Below, in pieces: positions 26,656-35,545 of a DNA stretch of 64,000 bases. The notes beneath the pieces are model-generated. The model was not told the DNA's origin. It worked only from the letters and a program-made list of their open reading frames with translations, and made no database searches. A program made the translations under genes and the position numbers. This stretch comes from Chloroflexota bacterium (GTDB taxonomy: Bacteria; Chloroflexota; Ktedonobacteria; Ktedonobacterales; Ktedonobacteraceae), in contig CADDZH010000013.1 in assembly GCA_902812455.1 (NCBI GenBank), forward strand, positions 1 to 64,000, read 5' to 3'. Each line of letters opens with the position of its first letter. Within the stretch, counting starts at the first letter, position 1.

Positions 26656-27512
26656 CGGCAGAAATTCTCGATGGGCGAGCAATGGGAGCGGAGATCAGGG
26701 CTGAGTTGCGAGACGAAGTGCGGCGGTATGTGCTGGAGCAAGGGAGGCCGCCAGGACTGGTGATTGTGCGCGTTGAAGGCGATGTGGCATCAGGTGTCTA
26801 CAGCAAAACCATCCTGCGCATCGCGGATGAGATCGGTGTCAGCGCGCGCATGGAGCGGTTGCCACCGGATACTTCGGCAGGCGAGCTACGAGCAACATTG
26901 CTTCGCCTGAACGATGATGAGATGACGCAGGGAATCATCGTACAAATGCCATTGCCGGCTCATCTTTCAGAAAAAATGGTGGCGGATACGATTGCGTCCT
27001 CTAAAGATATCGATGGCATCAGTTCGCGCAGCGCGGGGAATCTGTTCCTGGGCCTGCCGAGTTTCCTGCCCTCAACAGCGGCAGCAGTGATAGAGATTCT
27101 TGAGCGCACGCAAACGCCGCTGGTGGGCAAGCGCGCTGTTATCCTGGGGCGTAGCAACGTGGTGGGCAAGCCACTGGCGATGATGCTGTTGCAGAAAAAT
27201 GCGACGGTAACAGTTTGCCATTCACGCACGAGCAATCTGGCCTATTTCACGCGGCTGGCGGATGTCCTGGTAGTAGCGGTAGGCAAGCCGGGCATGATTA
27301 CTGCGGATATGGTGAAGCCTGGAGCGGTGGTGATTGATGTGGGGATCAATACCTTGCCGGATGGGAGGATCGTTGGTGATGTGGATGTTGCCTCGGTGCG
27401 CGAGGTGGCGAGCGCTCTGACGCCCACTCCTGGGGGCGTTGGTCCACTGACGAATGTGCTGCTTTTGAAACAGTGCGTGCAGGCGGCATGGCTGGCCGTG
27501 GAGCAAAGATAG
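26652..27512 (+). CDS. folD: Bifunctional methylene-THF dehydrogenase/methenyl-THF cyclohydrolase
   Basis: A 286-aa FolD with GTG start in the overlap with the cyclodeaminase gene. It shows VEGDVASGVYSKTILRIADEIG with the catalytic Tyr and Lys of the YxxxK motif, GIIVQMPLPAHL, DIDGISSRSAGNLF, the NADP site VILGRSNVVGKPLAMML, and the C-terminal TPTPGGVGPLTNVLLL. Length and motifs are standard. It interconverts 5,10-methylene-, methenyl- and 10-formyl-THF. Confidence 0.95.
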   Translation: MTAEILDGRAMGAEIRAELRDEVRRYVLEQGRPPGLVIVRVEGDVASGVYSKTILRIADEIGVSARMERLPPDTSAGELRATLLRLNDDEMTQGIIVQMPLPAHLSEKMVADTIASSKDIDGISSRSAGNLFLGLPSFLPSTAAAVIEILERTQTPLVGKRAVILGRSNVVGKPLAMMLLQKNATVTVCHSRTSNLAYFTRLADVLVVAVGKPGMITADMVKPGAVVIDVGINTLPDGRIVGDVDVASVREVASALTPTPGGVGPLTNVLLLKQCVQAAWLAVEQR

Positions 27513-27515
27513 TTT

Positions 27516-27665
27516 ATGCGTGACACGCGCTTCATTTTTATCGAAGGACTTATGGGGGCCGGTAAGACGACTACGGCATGGTTTCTTACCGAACAACTGC
27601 AACGGAATGCGATTGCTGCTCGCTTTAGGCGTAAGGTGCCGTATCAAAATAAATGGCAAATGTAA
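27516..27665 (+). pseudogene. Truncated P-loop kinase remnant
   Basis: Three bases after folD an ATG opens a 49-codon frame starting MRDTRFIFIEGLMGAGKTTT, a complete Walker A with the usual beta-strand before it, as in thymidylate kinase-like P-loop NTPases. It then runs into unrelated sequence and stops at 27665. The last 41 bases overlap the 3' end of the converging SnoaL-like gene. The best reading is a kinase gene whose remainder was lost when the downstream segment was joined. Confidence 0.65.
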
Positions 27666-27966
27666 CAAACTTGCCGTCTTTTATCGTGAAAAACTCGGCA
27701 ACGTCACTGGAGAACATATTTCCTTTGGGTGATTGCAAGGCATACCGAACTATGGCAGCGGCTTTTTCTCCATCAATAAGGAGTTCCTTTACTTCAAAAG
27801 ACTGTACCGTTGAGTAAAAGCGCCTTAAACCTGCAATAGATGCCTCTTTTCCTTGAATTTGTTTGCCATTACTGATAAAAATCATCTCATCTGCCAGGAA
27901 TGATTCCCATTCTTGCTTTTGTTTGAGGCTGTTGTAAAAGCTCTGGATAGTATCTCTTGTTGACAT
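27625..27966 (-). CDS. SnoaL/NTF2-like protein
   Basis: A 113-aa protein (MSTRDTIQSFYNSLKQKQEW...) with the cone-shaped alpha+beta pattern of the SnoaL/nuclear-transport-factor-2 superfamily (LADEMIFISNGKQIQGKEA; FEVKELLIDGEKAAAIVRYAL; VAEFFTIKDGKF). The ATG at 27966 follows an AGGAGG. GC content is lower than in neighbouring genes, suggesting recent acquisition. Function, enzymatic or ligand-binding, cannot be assigned. Confidence 0.8.
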   Translation of the reverse strand: MSTRDTIQSFYNSLKQKQEWESFLADEMIFISNGKQIQGKEASIAGLRRFYSTVQSFEVKELLIDGEKAAAIVRYALQSPKGNMFSSDVAEFFTIKDGKFVTFAIYFDTAPYA

Positions 27967-28227
27967 ACTGTTTTTGTCTCCTCCTTTCAACAATAGCATT
28001 GTAGCATAAAATCTCTGCTTGAGAACACCGCGTGGTACGCTTTTTCATGTCACCGGTTCATCAAGCTTTAGAAGCGCAAGGTATTCGACAGGGCGAGTTT
28101 TGACTTATTACGGCTGCGCGTGCTTCATCCTGCTTAGTCGTCCTTGTTTGCCTCTTCTCGCACTGACAGCTTGTGGCAAGACCGCCTCTTTCAGTAGAAT
28201 AGGGTAAACTGAAAAGGAACAGGTTGT

Positions 28228-29061
28228 GTGATTATGTCTGCTCAATTCACTCTTCCTCGAGAAATTGCTCATTATGTGGGGCCTCTGAAGGCTGTCGAAT
28301 ACCCCCCACAGGGCACAGCATTCCAGATTGCCGTTTTGACTTCTGCCCGTGGGCGCTTTGTGCTTAAACTCGCTTCTACCCCTGCCAAAATTGGGGATCT
28401 AACTCGTGAAGCTCATATTCTTTCTGCCCTCCAGGGGTATGCTCCTTTTGTTAGTCGGCCCCTGCTCGATGTTCCAGTGAAAGGTGGACATGCCTTCCTC
28501 TTTACCTATCTTGAAGGGGAACCGCTTCATTTGGTCATCCAACATGCCAGTCCACGAGAACGTCAACAGCTCCTTACGCAATATGCTCAGGCTCTTCAAC
28601 GAGTCCATAGCTGGACACCCGATCTTCCGTATCCATCAGACTGGTTGACAGAAACACTGACTTGGCTGAGTAACAGCATTCTTGCTCGCGCGCCCGAAGT
28701 GCTTGTCACCAACACGAATAGCCGGTTTGATGGGAGCAATGCTAGGCACTTGCTCGCAGACCTCCAGAAGCGGAGATCGGATATGAACAATGATATTGTC
28801 TTCGGTCACTACGATTATTGTTTACCCAATGTCCTTGTGCAAGGCCAACAGGTGACAGGAATTATCGATTGGTCAGGAGGGGGATACGTTGACCGACGAT
28901 TTGATCTTGCGACGGCATTGTTCTCCATGCAGTTAAGCGAGGCTTTACAGGAGCCAGACTTTCAATTGACGTTTCTTCGGGCTTATGGATATCAAGAACA
29001 TCCTGATAGCTTGTACTTTTTTGAGGCATTGCATGCATTAACCTGCGCTTTTTGGCAGTAG
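28228..29061 (+). CDS. APH/choline kinase-type phosphotransferase
   Basis: A 277-aa kinase-like protein. The N-lobe has GRFVLKLAS with the ATP-binding Lys and REAHILSAL with the Glu. The hinge is FTYLEGEPL, the catalytic loop is FGHYDYCLPNVLV (Asp and Asn), and the metal-binding segment is GIIDWSGGG. This is the aminoglycoside phosphotransferase/APH fold; many members act on sugars or amino alcohols rather than antibiotics. GTG at 28228 or ATG at 28234 can start it. AT-rich relative to neighbours. Confidence 0.83.
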   Translation: MIMSAQFTLPREIAHYVGPLKAVEYPPQGTAFQIAVLTSARGRFVLKLASTPAKIGDLTREAHILSALQGYAPFVSRPLLDVPVKGGHAFLFTYLEGEPLHLVIQHASPRERQQLLTQYAQALQRVHSWTPDLPYPSDWLTETLTWLSNSILARAPEVLVTNTNSRFDGSNARHLLADLQKRRSDMNNDIVFGHYDYCLPNVLVQGQQVTGIIDWSGGGYVDRRFDLATALFSMQLSEALQEPDFQLTFLRAYGYQEHPDSLYFFEALHALTCAFWQ

Positions 29062-29173
29062 TTGCTCATAGGTCAAGACAAGCATGCTAACTTAATGTGA
29101 GGATGAGTCCCATTTGTATGATCATCAAAAGAGGTAACTCCATTGTCAGATAACGTAGAGATCGGTGCAAACC

Positions 29174-30148
29174 TTATGGCTTTGCCGGCAGGGAACCCAT
29201 GTGGAAGCCCGGTGGGATGCTCATATTCCACATGGTTGAGGAGACCTGGGAGGCTGGTATAAGTTTAACGGTATCATATAGAGGTGTACCTGTGCCGCTG
29301 CTGAGAACATTGACGGGGCGATAGTGCATGTCGAGGAGCAAGATAAGGCCTCCTTGCATGCGTATGCGGTAGACTTGCTGGCCTCTGAACGTTTCTTGAT
29401 CGAGATATACAGCGGTATGTGCCTGGAGTTCACGGCGTAGTTTACTGAGATCGAATATCGAATCATCGACGGCCCAGGCATCAGCGCCCCATTGCGCGAC
29501 GTGATGGATCTCATCCATGCCGAGCATGGCATGTTCATCGCCCACAGCCACGACGTCGATCTGGCTATCCATCGTTGTTTCCACGTGCATCTGGCCTGTA
29601 CCCAGGTTATGAAAGCTACTGATGTGGTAAACTTCGCCATTTCTCCCGCTTATGGTTTCACTATGGTACAGGACATACTGGCTCCAGGAAAGATGAGCAG
29701 GTAGGGTAAACGCCTGCTGCGTGCCTGTCGTTCCAAGCAATCCAGAAAGGTGCAGCGAGGCAAAAAGCGCAAGCATAATCACCACAGCAGCGGCTACGAT
29801 TTCGCCGATAAGCCGGATAGAACGGCGAGGTGTTCTGCGCAGGCGTGCAAGCGGCTGCAGAATTGGTTGAGGTCGCTGCTGCTTTTGTGCGGTTATGGCT
29901 GCTATAATGGCCTGGTCAACGCGAGGCGAGGGCGCAGTTGCCGGCAGGCTGCCAACCAGGCGCGTCGAACGAGTCAGGTGGCGGAATTCTTCATCGCAAG
30001 GAGGACAGGCTGAGACGTGTTGGGCCAGCAGCTCTACCTGCTCAGGCGAAAGATCATCGAATACGGCCAGGTACAGGCGCACGATGGCGCAGGCATGAGG
30101 GCCAGTTTCCCCTGGTTGTGGCAATGGCGGCAAATCGATATTGTTCAT
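29174..30148 (-). CDS. Anti-sigma factor with zinc-finger domain
   Basis: A 324-aa protein. The N-terminal part has the HxxxCxxC-type zinc site of anti-sigma factors (AQHVSACPPCDEEFRHL, about 43-59), one membrane segment (about 115-135, IVAAAVVIMLALFASLHL), and an extracytoplasmic region of about 190 residues. Its start overlaps the stop of the ECF sigma gene by 4 bases. It is expected to hold the sigma factor at the membrane until a signal acts on the outer domain. Confidence 0.87.
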   Translation of the reverse strand: MNNIDLPPLPQPGETGPHACAIVRLYLAVFDDLSPEQVELLAQHVSACPPCDEEFRHLTRSTRLVGSLPATAPSPRVDQAIIAAITAQKQQRPQPILQPLARLRRTPRRSIRLIGEIVAAAVVIMLALFASLHLSGLLGTTGTQQAFTLPAHLSWSQYVLYHSETISGRNGEVYHISSFHNLGTGQMHVETTMDSQIDVVAVGDEHAMLGMDEIHHVAQWGADAWAVDDSIFDLSKLRRELQAHTAVYLDQETFRGQQVYRIRMQGGLILLLDMHYRPVNVLSSGTGTPLYDTVKLIPASQVSSTMWNMSIPPGFHMGSLPAKP

Positions 30149-30786
30149 CCCTGTCGCTCCTGCTCTGTAATGCTCTCACTCAGGCGCTGGTACTGTTCGG
30201 CGAACATACGTTTGGCGCGCGAAATACGGGTGGCAGCAGCGTTCGGCGAGATACCTACAATGGTGGCTATTTCCTGATAAGGTATGCCCTGGGCAGCGCT
30301 CAGGACGAGGACAACAGCATAATCTTCTGGCAGGCTGGCCAAGGCGTGCTGGATATGTTCGCGCTCTGCGACCTCTGGAATGCCTCCACTATCATGCAGC
30401 AGGGAAGAGCTTTCTTCTTCGGCTCCATGCTCAGCAGGGCCAGCACTTCGGCGTCGTCGCATGAGTGGCCACCAGGAAATACGCTTGCGCCGCCGGAGCA
30501 GATCCACGCATAAATTCGTCGCAATGCGATAGAGCCAGGGTGAAAGGTGCTCGCGATCATATAACCCGTTCCAGGCGGTATAGGCACGCATAAAGACTTC
30601 CTGCGTGACATCATCGGCATCTTCCTGGCTGCCTAGCAGGTGAAAGATATACGAGTGAATCGGGCGCTTGAACTTTTCATAGAGCATTGCGAAGTCCATA
30701 ATGTGAGCATCGCCGGGCTGTATCGCTGTATCAAGCGGGCGATCAGCAGCATTATCGCTATATGCTATCAATTTTTTCGTTAACAT
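30145..30786 (-). CDS. ECF-family RNA polymerase sigma factor
   Basis: A 213-aa sigma-70 family protein. Region 2 is FHLLGSQEDADDVTQEVFMRAYTAW and SPWLYRIATNLCVDLLRRRKR. Region 4 is ALASLPEDYAVVLVLSAAQGIPYQEIATIVGISPNAAATRISRAKRMF in part. The linker is unusually long. The start at 30786 is the second Met of a frame that opens at 30849; other Met codons downstream cannot be excluded. Coupled translationally to the anti-sigma gene. Confidence 0.9.
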   Translation of the reverse strand: MLTKKLIAYSDNAADRPLDTAIQPGDAHIMDFAMLYEKFKRPIHSYIFHLLGSQEDADDVTQEVFMRAYTAWNGLYDREHLSPWLYRIATNLCVDLLRRRKRISWWPLMRRRRSAGPAEHGAEEESSSLLHDSGGIPEVAEREHIQHALASLPEDYAVVLVLSAAQGIPYQEIATIVGISPNAAATRISRAKRMFAEQYQRLSESITEQERQG

Positions 30787-30967
30787 GCTGGCATGTATTT
30801 TTCCTGGCCGCACGGCGCTTACCCTTCCAGGGATCATGTTCGACCACAAGCATCGGCCTTACCAGAGCCACGTGGTTAGTATATCACCGGGAATGGCTAG
30901 CGAAAAAATTCCTCAAGCCACGTTCTCTCCACAATGTTCACGTTCAAAGAGCCATTTTTTTACAAAA

Positions 30968-31112
30968 GCAAGGTTCAATTGTGAAAGATAGTCCTTAACA
31001 GTTCAGTCACACTATGTCACCCTGAGCCCATTCGCTTCGCTCAGGGGAAACTCCGCGAAGGGTCTCGCTCGATGGGCAGCGGATGCTTCGCTGCGCTCAG
31101 CATGACATGTGA
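30968..31112. repeat. REP/MITE-like intergenic repeat, second copy
   Basis: It starts GCAAGGTTCAA (30968-30978), as the element at 11041 does, then has ACTATGTCACCCTGAGC and ends GCTTCGCTGCGCTCAGCATG near 31087-31107. The outer right arm is missing, apparently lost next to the radical-SAM gene end. Confidence 0.6.
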
Positions 31113-31118
31113 AAGTGG

Positions 31119-32117
31119 TTAGTAGCTCCAGTTCAGGCCACATTGCGAGCAATGCCTGGCAGGGTGATCGCTCTCGAAAGCCTGGCGAAACGCCTTATAG
31201 CGCTCACCGTGCCAGATGGCCTCTATTGGTTCCTGGAAGATATTGCCCAGCACACGCTCCTCTTGATACTCCCTGGCACTTTTATGCCCGAAAGGAGCAA
31301 AGCAACACGAGAGCACGTTGCCGCTCGAGGTGATGTAGGTCAGCGTGTAGGGACGCCTGCAGCCAGACCAGGGACGGTCACCAAAATCGCGTACCAGGCT
31401 CTCTGCGGGCGTAGCAGAGCCTGCTGCATTGAAGGCAATGCCGCGTTCCTTACACACCTGTTCGCATTGTTGTATCATTGCCAGTTCTTCGGGCGTAGTG
31501 CGGCGGAAGAGAGCCTGCTGTGAATGGGCCAACCCTCGCTCGAAGTAGACGAGCCGCTGCAAATAGACCTCGCGTATGCCATTTTCGTATGCCAGATCGA
31601 TGAGCCCAGGGAGCTCGTGCAGGTTCTCTTTCATGGCTGTGAACCAGAGGGAGACTTGCGGTCTGCTGGCATGCTGCTCTTGCTGCATTGCAATGAAAGC
31701 GCGAATGTTACGCCAGATTTTGTCAAAGGCATCCACTCCGCGCACGCGAGCATACGTTTCACGTGTTGCGCCATCCATCGAGAGGCGATATTCATCCAGC
31801 CCTGCATCGATCAGCTCCTGGCCCCGCTTCGCATTGAGCAGAATGCCGTTAGAATTGAAGAGCACGTAGGTTCCTCGCGCTTTGAGGTAGCGAATCATAC
31901 GGGGCAGATGTTTGTTGAGTAGCGGCTCGCCCAGGCCATGCAGCACCACTCGTTCCAGGATAGGAAACTGATCGACGATGTAGCGGAAGTCATCGAAGGA
32001 GAGATCGCGGTCGTCTTCTCGCGAAAGCAGTGTGCGTGGACACTGCTGGCATAATTCATTACAGCGGCTGGTCGGCTCAATATAGATCGAGCGCGGCAGC
32101 TTGTCTATAGTAGGCAT
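31119..32117 (-). CDS. Radical SAM protein with SPASM-type C-terminus
   Basis: A 332-aa protein. The [4Fe-4S] motif is CNELCQQC (about 18-25), followed by LHGLGEPLLNKHL (GGE-like), SMDGATRETYARVRG, and a C-terminal Cys-rich segment (GNVLSCCFAPFG, HCSQCGLNWSY) resembling a SPASM/Twitch auxiliary cluster site. Such proteins modify peptides or sugars. Its start overlaps the TIGR04282 gene by 41 bases, and a GT2 gene precedes that, so all three are one operon. Confidence 0.85.
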   Translation of the reverse strand: MPTIDKLPRSIYIEPTSRCNELCQQCPRTLLSREDDRDLSFDDFRYIVDQFPILERVVLHGLGEPLLNKHLPRMIRYLKARGTYVLFNSNGILLNAKRGQELIDAGLDEYRLSMDGATRETYARVRGVDAFDKIWRNIRAFIAMQQEQHASRPQVSLWFTAMKENLHELPGLIDLAYENGIREVYLQRLVYFERGLAHSQQALFRRTTPEELAMIQQCEQVCKERGIAFNAAGSATPAESLVRDFGDRPWSGCRRPYTLTYITSSGNVLSCCFAPFGHKSAREYQEERVLGNIFQEPIEAIWHGERYKAFRQAFESDHPARHCSQCGLNWSY

Positions 32118-32790
32118 ACAAACTCCTTTTATTTGCCAGGTAGGCAGCAGTTACCGGAGCAAGCGAGCTATCTTCTTGCAGTAACTCGGCCAAACGCAAG
32201 AGGTCAGGCAATTCATCAACATCAAACATGCTCTCCAAAGTGCCTACTTTCAGGCCCTGGCGTTGCGCCAGTTCAATCGTCATCTGCATTACCATGCTCG
32301 TACTCATAGGAATGCCCTGGAAGACATCATATGGCCTGTGCATGGCGATCAAGTAGTAACCACCATCATGCGCAGGCCCAAGCACGATATCTGCTTCATC
32401 AAGCGCTTTGCGTGCTCTCAAAACGGTCTCCCGGCTGATATGTGGCGAATCCGAGCCTATGACGATGGTGCGTCGGTATTTGCGTTCATAAGTCCACCGA
32501 AAGGCGTAGAGCAAGCGAGCGCCGAGATCCGCTCCCTGTTGCGGAAAGCAACGCATGTATTGCGCAAGCGAAGGCGCGAGCGTTGCCACGAAGGCTGGGT
32601 AGTCAACTCCGGCTGGTGTATAGGCCCAGTGGAGATCGCATAGTTGCCCGGCAAAGCGGCGGGCCAGGTCGGTCAGAAATGCCCGGTAGAGGCGAACGGC
32701 TTCTTCGTCGCCAATGGTGCGAGCTAAGCGAGTCTTGGCCGTCCCGGCCTGCGGGTAGCGTGCCATAACAACGAGGGCAGTATCAGGCAT
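32077..32790 (-). CDS. TIGR04282-type nucleotidyl/glycosyltransferase (DUF2064)
   Basis: A 237-aa protein with the family N-terminus ALVVMARYPQAGTAKTRLARTIG, then VIGSDSPHISRETV and LGPAHDGGYYLIAM. The fold is that of MobA/CofC-like nucleotidyltransferases. Some members are linked to arsenosugar biosynthesis, but no arsenic genes lie nearby. It overlaps the GT2 gene by 8 bases and the radical SAM gene by 41. Together they suggest synthesis of an unusual glycosyl compound. Confidence 0.87.
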   Translation of the reverse strand: MPDTALVVMARYPQAGTAKTRLARTIGDEEAVRLYRAFLTDLARRFAGQLCDLHWAYTPAGVDYPAFVATLAPSLAQYMRCFPQQGADLGARLLYAFRWTYERKYRRTIVIGSDSPHISRETVLRARKALDEADIVLGPAHDGGYYLIAMHRPYDVFQGIPMSTSMVMQMTIELAQRQGLKVGTLESMFDVDELPDLLRLAELLQEDSSLAPVTAAYLANKRSLYAYYRQAAALDLY

Positions 32791-33493
32791 ATGTCCTCCT
32801 TGTTCCTACGTGGCGCAATGTGGTGCTTAACATGCAGTAAGCAGCCTTGATGCTGCCGGAGAGCGTGCCGGCTACCTTCGAGCGGCCATGACGACGGCAG
32901 CGGTAGTGAATGGGTACCTCAACAATGCGGTAATGCGCCTTTGCCGCCTTGACCAGCATTTCGACGGGCCAGCCATAGGTCATTTCGCGCATCTCCAGCG
33001 CTTCTAACAGGGAGCAGGGCATAGCACGAAAGGAGCCGATATCGTGTAGATGCACACCGTACAAGAGACCGATCACACGGCTCACAAGCCAGTTGCCCAG
33101 CAGAGCCTGGGGAGGCACAGCTCCATGCTCTGCCCGTTTGCTCACACGCGAACCAATGACAAGATCTGCTTGCCCTTCTAATAGTGGTTCCAGGATCATG
33201 GGCAGGTCGGCGGGATCATCGCTTCCGTCCCCATCCATAAAAACAACGATCTCTGCTCCCAGCCTGCATGCCGTCTTGAAGCCCTTCAGGCAAGCTCGCC
33301 CATAGCCACGTAGCGGTTCGCTGGCGACTATTGCCCCCGCGCTGCAAGCAACGAATGCCGTCGCATCTGTGCTGCCGTTGTCAACCACGATTACCCATTG
33401 GGCAATATTTTGAGGAAGCTCTGCCAGCATGTAGCGGAGAGCAACTTCTTCGTTCAGGGCGGGTATAACGATAGCAACCCTGGTGACCAGCAT
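32783..33493 (-). CDS. Family 2 glycosyltransferase (DPM1/DPG synthase-like)
   Basis: A 236-aa GT-A enzyme: VAIVIPALNEEVALRYML, VVDNGSTDAT, VVFMDGDGSDDPADLP (DxD), and VIGSRV, with YGWPVEMLVKAAKA before the basic C-terminus. This is the dolichyl-phosphate mannose/glucose synthase pattern without the C-terminal membrane helices. It is first gene of the operon with TIGR04282 and the radical SAM gene, divergent from a polytopic glycosyltransferase that could use a polyprenyl-linked sugar donor. Confidence 0.88.
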   Translation of the reverse strand: MLVTRVAIVIPALNEEVALRYMLAELPQNIAQWVIVVDNGSTDATAFVACSAGAIVASEPLRGYGRACLKGFKTACRLGAEIVVFMDGDGSDDPADLPMILEPLLEGQADLVIGSRVSKRAEHGAVPPQALLGNWLVSRVIGLLYGVHLHDIGSFRAMPCSLLEALEMREMTYGWPVEMLVKAAKAHYRIVEVPIHYRCRRHGRSKVAGTLSGSIKAAYCMLSTTLRHVGTRRTYA

Positions 33494-33512
33494 AAGGCGT
33501 ACAACTCCTCGT

Positions 33513-33650
33513 CACGTAATGTCACTCTGAGCGAAGCGAAGGGTCTGATGCGTGGAGACCAGAGATGCTTCCCCTTCCCCTTCACGGCGTTCAGGGCTAC
33601 GGCTCACGCGTTCAGGGCTGGGCTGCACTCGCTCAGCATGACATACCTGA
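33513..33650. repeat. REP-like intergenic repeat
   Basis: TAATGTCACTCTGAGCGAAG at the left and CACTCGCTCAGCATGACATA at the right are imperfect inverted repeats with two internal GCGTTCAGGGCT copies. Same family as the inner arms at 11093 and 31015. It occupies the divergent promoter region between the two glycosyltransferase genes. Confidence 0.6.
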
Positions 33651-33790
33651 ATCTTGTCTTTACCGTGTAGCACGATGAGAGAAGCCTTTATTTGCAGGAT
33701 TTTTGATTTGTAAAAATTGTGTCCTTTTTTCGTGCAGGGTATTGAAAGCGACCATAACCGTTGCATGTTAGAAAGGCGTCCAGGAATTCA

Positions 33791-35533
33791 ATGCCTGCGC
33801 TGCATGAATTGAAGATGAAAAAGACAGATGATGAGCCAGGAGCTGCCAGGCCTCCTTTGTGGCGTATAGGTGCGCTGTGCCTGTTTTTCCTGGTCTCGGT
33901 CATAGCCTATATGTTGCTTATTGGTACAGCGCCACGGGGTGATGGTCCCGTTGTACCGTTTCTCTCTGCCTGGATGGTCAGTTTCGTTCCCTATCTGGCC
34001 TGCTGTGCTTTTGTGCTGGTAACGAAACCGGCTCAGGGGCGCTGGCATTGGATCGAAGTTGGTATCATCCTGCTGGGGGCGTTTGTGCTGCGTGCGATGC
34101 TGCTGCCACTGCCTCCCGTTACCTCGCGTGATTCGTGGCGTTATTTGTGGGATGCCCGGGTCACGCTGCACGGCTTCAGCCCATACGTCTATGCTCCCGC
34201 GGATAGAGCTCTAGCGCCGTTGCGCGATATGGTGCTCTACCCGAACAGCCGTTTTCGCACCGTTCCTACCATTTACCCACCAGGAGCACAAGGAGTCTTC
34301 CTGCTGAGTTATGTGCTTGCAGGTGCCAACCTATTGTTCCTCAAAGCTATTTTTCTGGCGTTTGATATGGTCACCTGTGTCTCGCTCGTCGTCCTGCTCG
34401 AGCGCAAGGGACTTGATCCGCGTCGTGCGATTATCTATGCCTGGTGCCCGTTGCCCATCGTCGAATTTGCCATCCAGGGGCATGTCGATGTTATCACCCT
34501 GACGTTTACCATCCTCGCAGTGCTCTCCGCTGCCGGTACCAGCATACGGGGGCGTATGCTTACGGGATTCCTCATTGGCCTTGCCACGCTTAGCAAGCTG
34601 TACCCGATCCTGCTGCTGTTTGCTCTCCTGTCAGACATAACCGGCAGTGAGCGCAACGTAAAAGAAGTCTCCATTCTTGGAGGTGATTGTCGAGAGGGGG
34701 CCGATAAATCGGCAATGGGCGCGATAAATCGGCCCCTACATATATTCCGGCATGATTTTATGAAGGTTCATCATCGGCCCCTACGATTCACCCGGAAGGA
34801 TAGAGAACCCGTAAAAGACAGGGGTGTGGCCCTCGTTCGCAGCATCATAGCATGGAGTGTTCCCCAGATAGCTACCTGTTGCGGCACAATTCTGCTTGGC
34901 TACTTGCCTTATTTGATCCTGGGTCATGGGCAGGTGCTCGGCTACTTTGCCATCTATGCCGGCGAGCAAGGTGAGAATGCGGGACCAGTACAACAGGTCG
35001 TGTACTGGCTGGCAGGTCAATTTCATATGACCCTCGGGGCAACCATCACACTTGAGCATATTATTGATATAGCGCTTATCAGCGTTGCATCGCTACTCAT
35101 CATTGTTTTGCGTTTGCGCAATCACATCAGTAGAGAGGCCGCTACTCTCGTGCTTTTTGGAGTTGTCCTCTCGATCTCGTCTCACGTCTTTCCCTGGTAC
35201 ACCACTGTGTTATTGCTCTGGGTGCCGGTATTAATAAGCCCTGATGATTGGAAAGGGAGGAGTGCGAGGAGCCTGGCAATTACAGCGGTCTGGTATTTTA
35301 CCATCGCTTCCCTGCTGGGGTACTTCGTTAATCAGGTCTCACTCGATTGGGGGGCCTATTACAGGCTTGTCTATATGCCTGCCATGATCGCATTGGGTGG
35401 AGCAGCCATTATCGGGGGTTTGAACCTGTATAGAAATCAGAAAGGAGGCTCTCCATCCTTCCGGGTGAGATGTAGGGCCCGATTTATCGCGGCCAGCCCC
35501 GATTTATCGGCACATTCTCGTCGATCACCCTAA
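33791..35533 (+). CDS. Polytopic membrane glycosyltransferase (GT87/mannosyltransferase-like), interrupted by miniature elements
   Basis: A 580-aa integral membrane protein with about ten helices. An early loop RDSWRYLWDARVTLHGFSPYVYAP resembles the acidic first loop of GT-C/GT87 polyprenyl-phosphate mannosyltransferases. Residues about 292-340 are encoded by a 144-bp miniature element plus a 9-bp duplication, which keeps the frame and adds a polar insert (DCREGADKSAMGAINRPL...). Residues from about 553 to the end are encoded by a second element, which also supplies the stop. The start at 33791 has AGGA upstream. Whether the protein still works is open. Confidence 0.75.
   Translation: MPALHELKMKKTDDEPGAARPPLWRIGALCLFFLVSVIAYMLLIGTAPRGDGPVVPFLSAWMVSFVPYLACCAFVLVTKPAQGRWHWIEVGIILLGAFVLRAMLLPLPPVTSRDSWRYLWDARVTLHGFSPYVYAPADRALAPLRDMVLYPNSRFRTVPTIYPPGAQGVFLLSYVLAGANLLFLKAIFLAFDMVTCVSLVVLLERKGLDPRRAIIYAWCPLPIVEFAIQGHVDVITLTFTILAVLSAAGTSIRGRMLTGFLIGLATLSKLYPILLLFALLSDITGSERNVKEVSILGGDCREGADKSAMGAINRPLHIFRHDFMKVHHRPLRFTRKDREPVKDRGVALVRSIIAWSVPQIATCCGTILLGYLPYLILGHGQVLGYFAIYAGEQGENAGPVQQVVYWLAGQFHMTLGATITLEHIIDIALISVASLLIIVLRLRNHISREAATLVLFGVVLSISSHVFPWYTTVLLLWVPVLISPDDWKGRSARSLAITAVWYFTIASLLGYFVNQVSLDWGAYYRLVYMPAMIALGGAAIIGGLNLYRNQKGGSPSFRVRCRARFIAASPDLSAHSRRSP
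34666..34809. mobile_element. Miniature inverted-repeat element, copy 2 (144 bp, in-frame)
   Basis: The left end reads AGTCTCCATTCTTGGAGGTG; the complement of the right end reads GGTTCTCTATCCTTCCGGGT. It is flanked by the exact 9-bp duplication CGTAAAAGA at 34657-34665 and 34810-34818. Element plus duplication is 153 bp, a multiple of three, and contains no stop in the reading frame of the host glycosyltransferase gene. Confidence 0.9.
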
Positions 35534-35545
35534 AAGATGGAGACC
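35447..35545. mobile_element. Miniature inverted-repeat element, copy 3 (99 bp)
   Basis: It starts GGCTCTCCATCCTTCCGGGT and the complement of its right end reads GGTCTCCATCTTTTAGGGTG, so it is in the opposite orientation to copy 1. The 9-bp duplication CAGAAAGGA lies at 35438-35446 and 35546-35554. The right duplication carries the ribosome binding site of the next gene. Confidence 0.9.
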
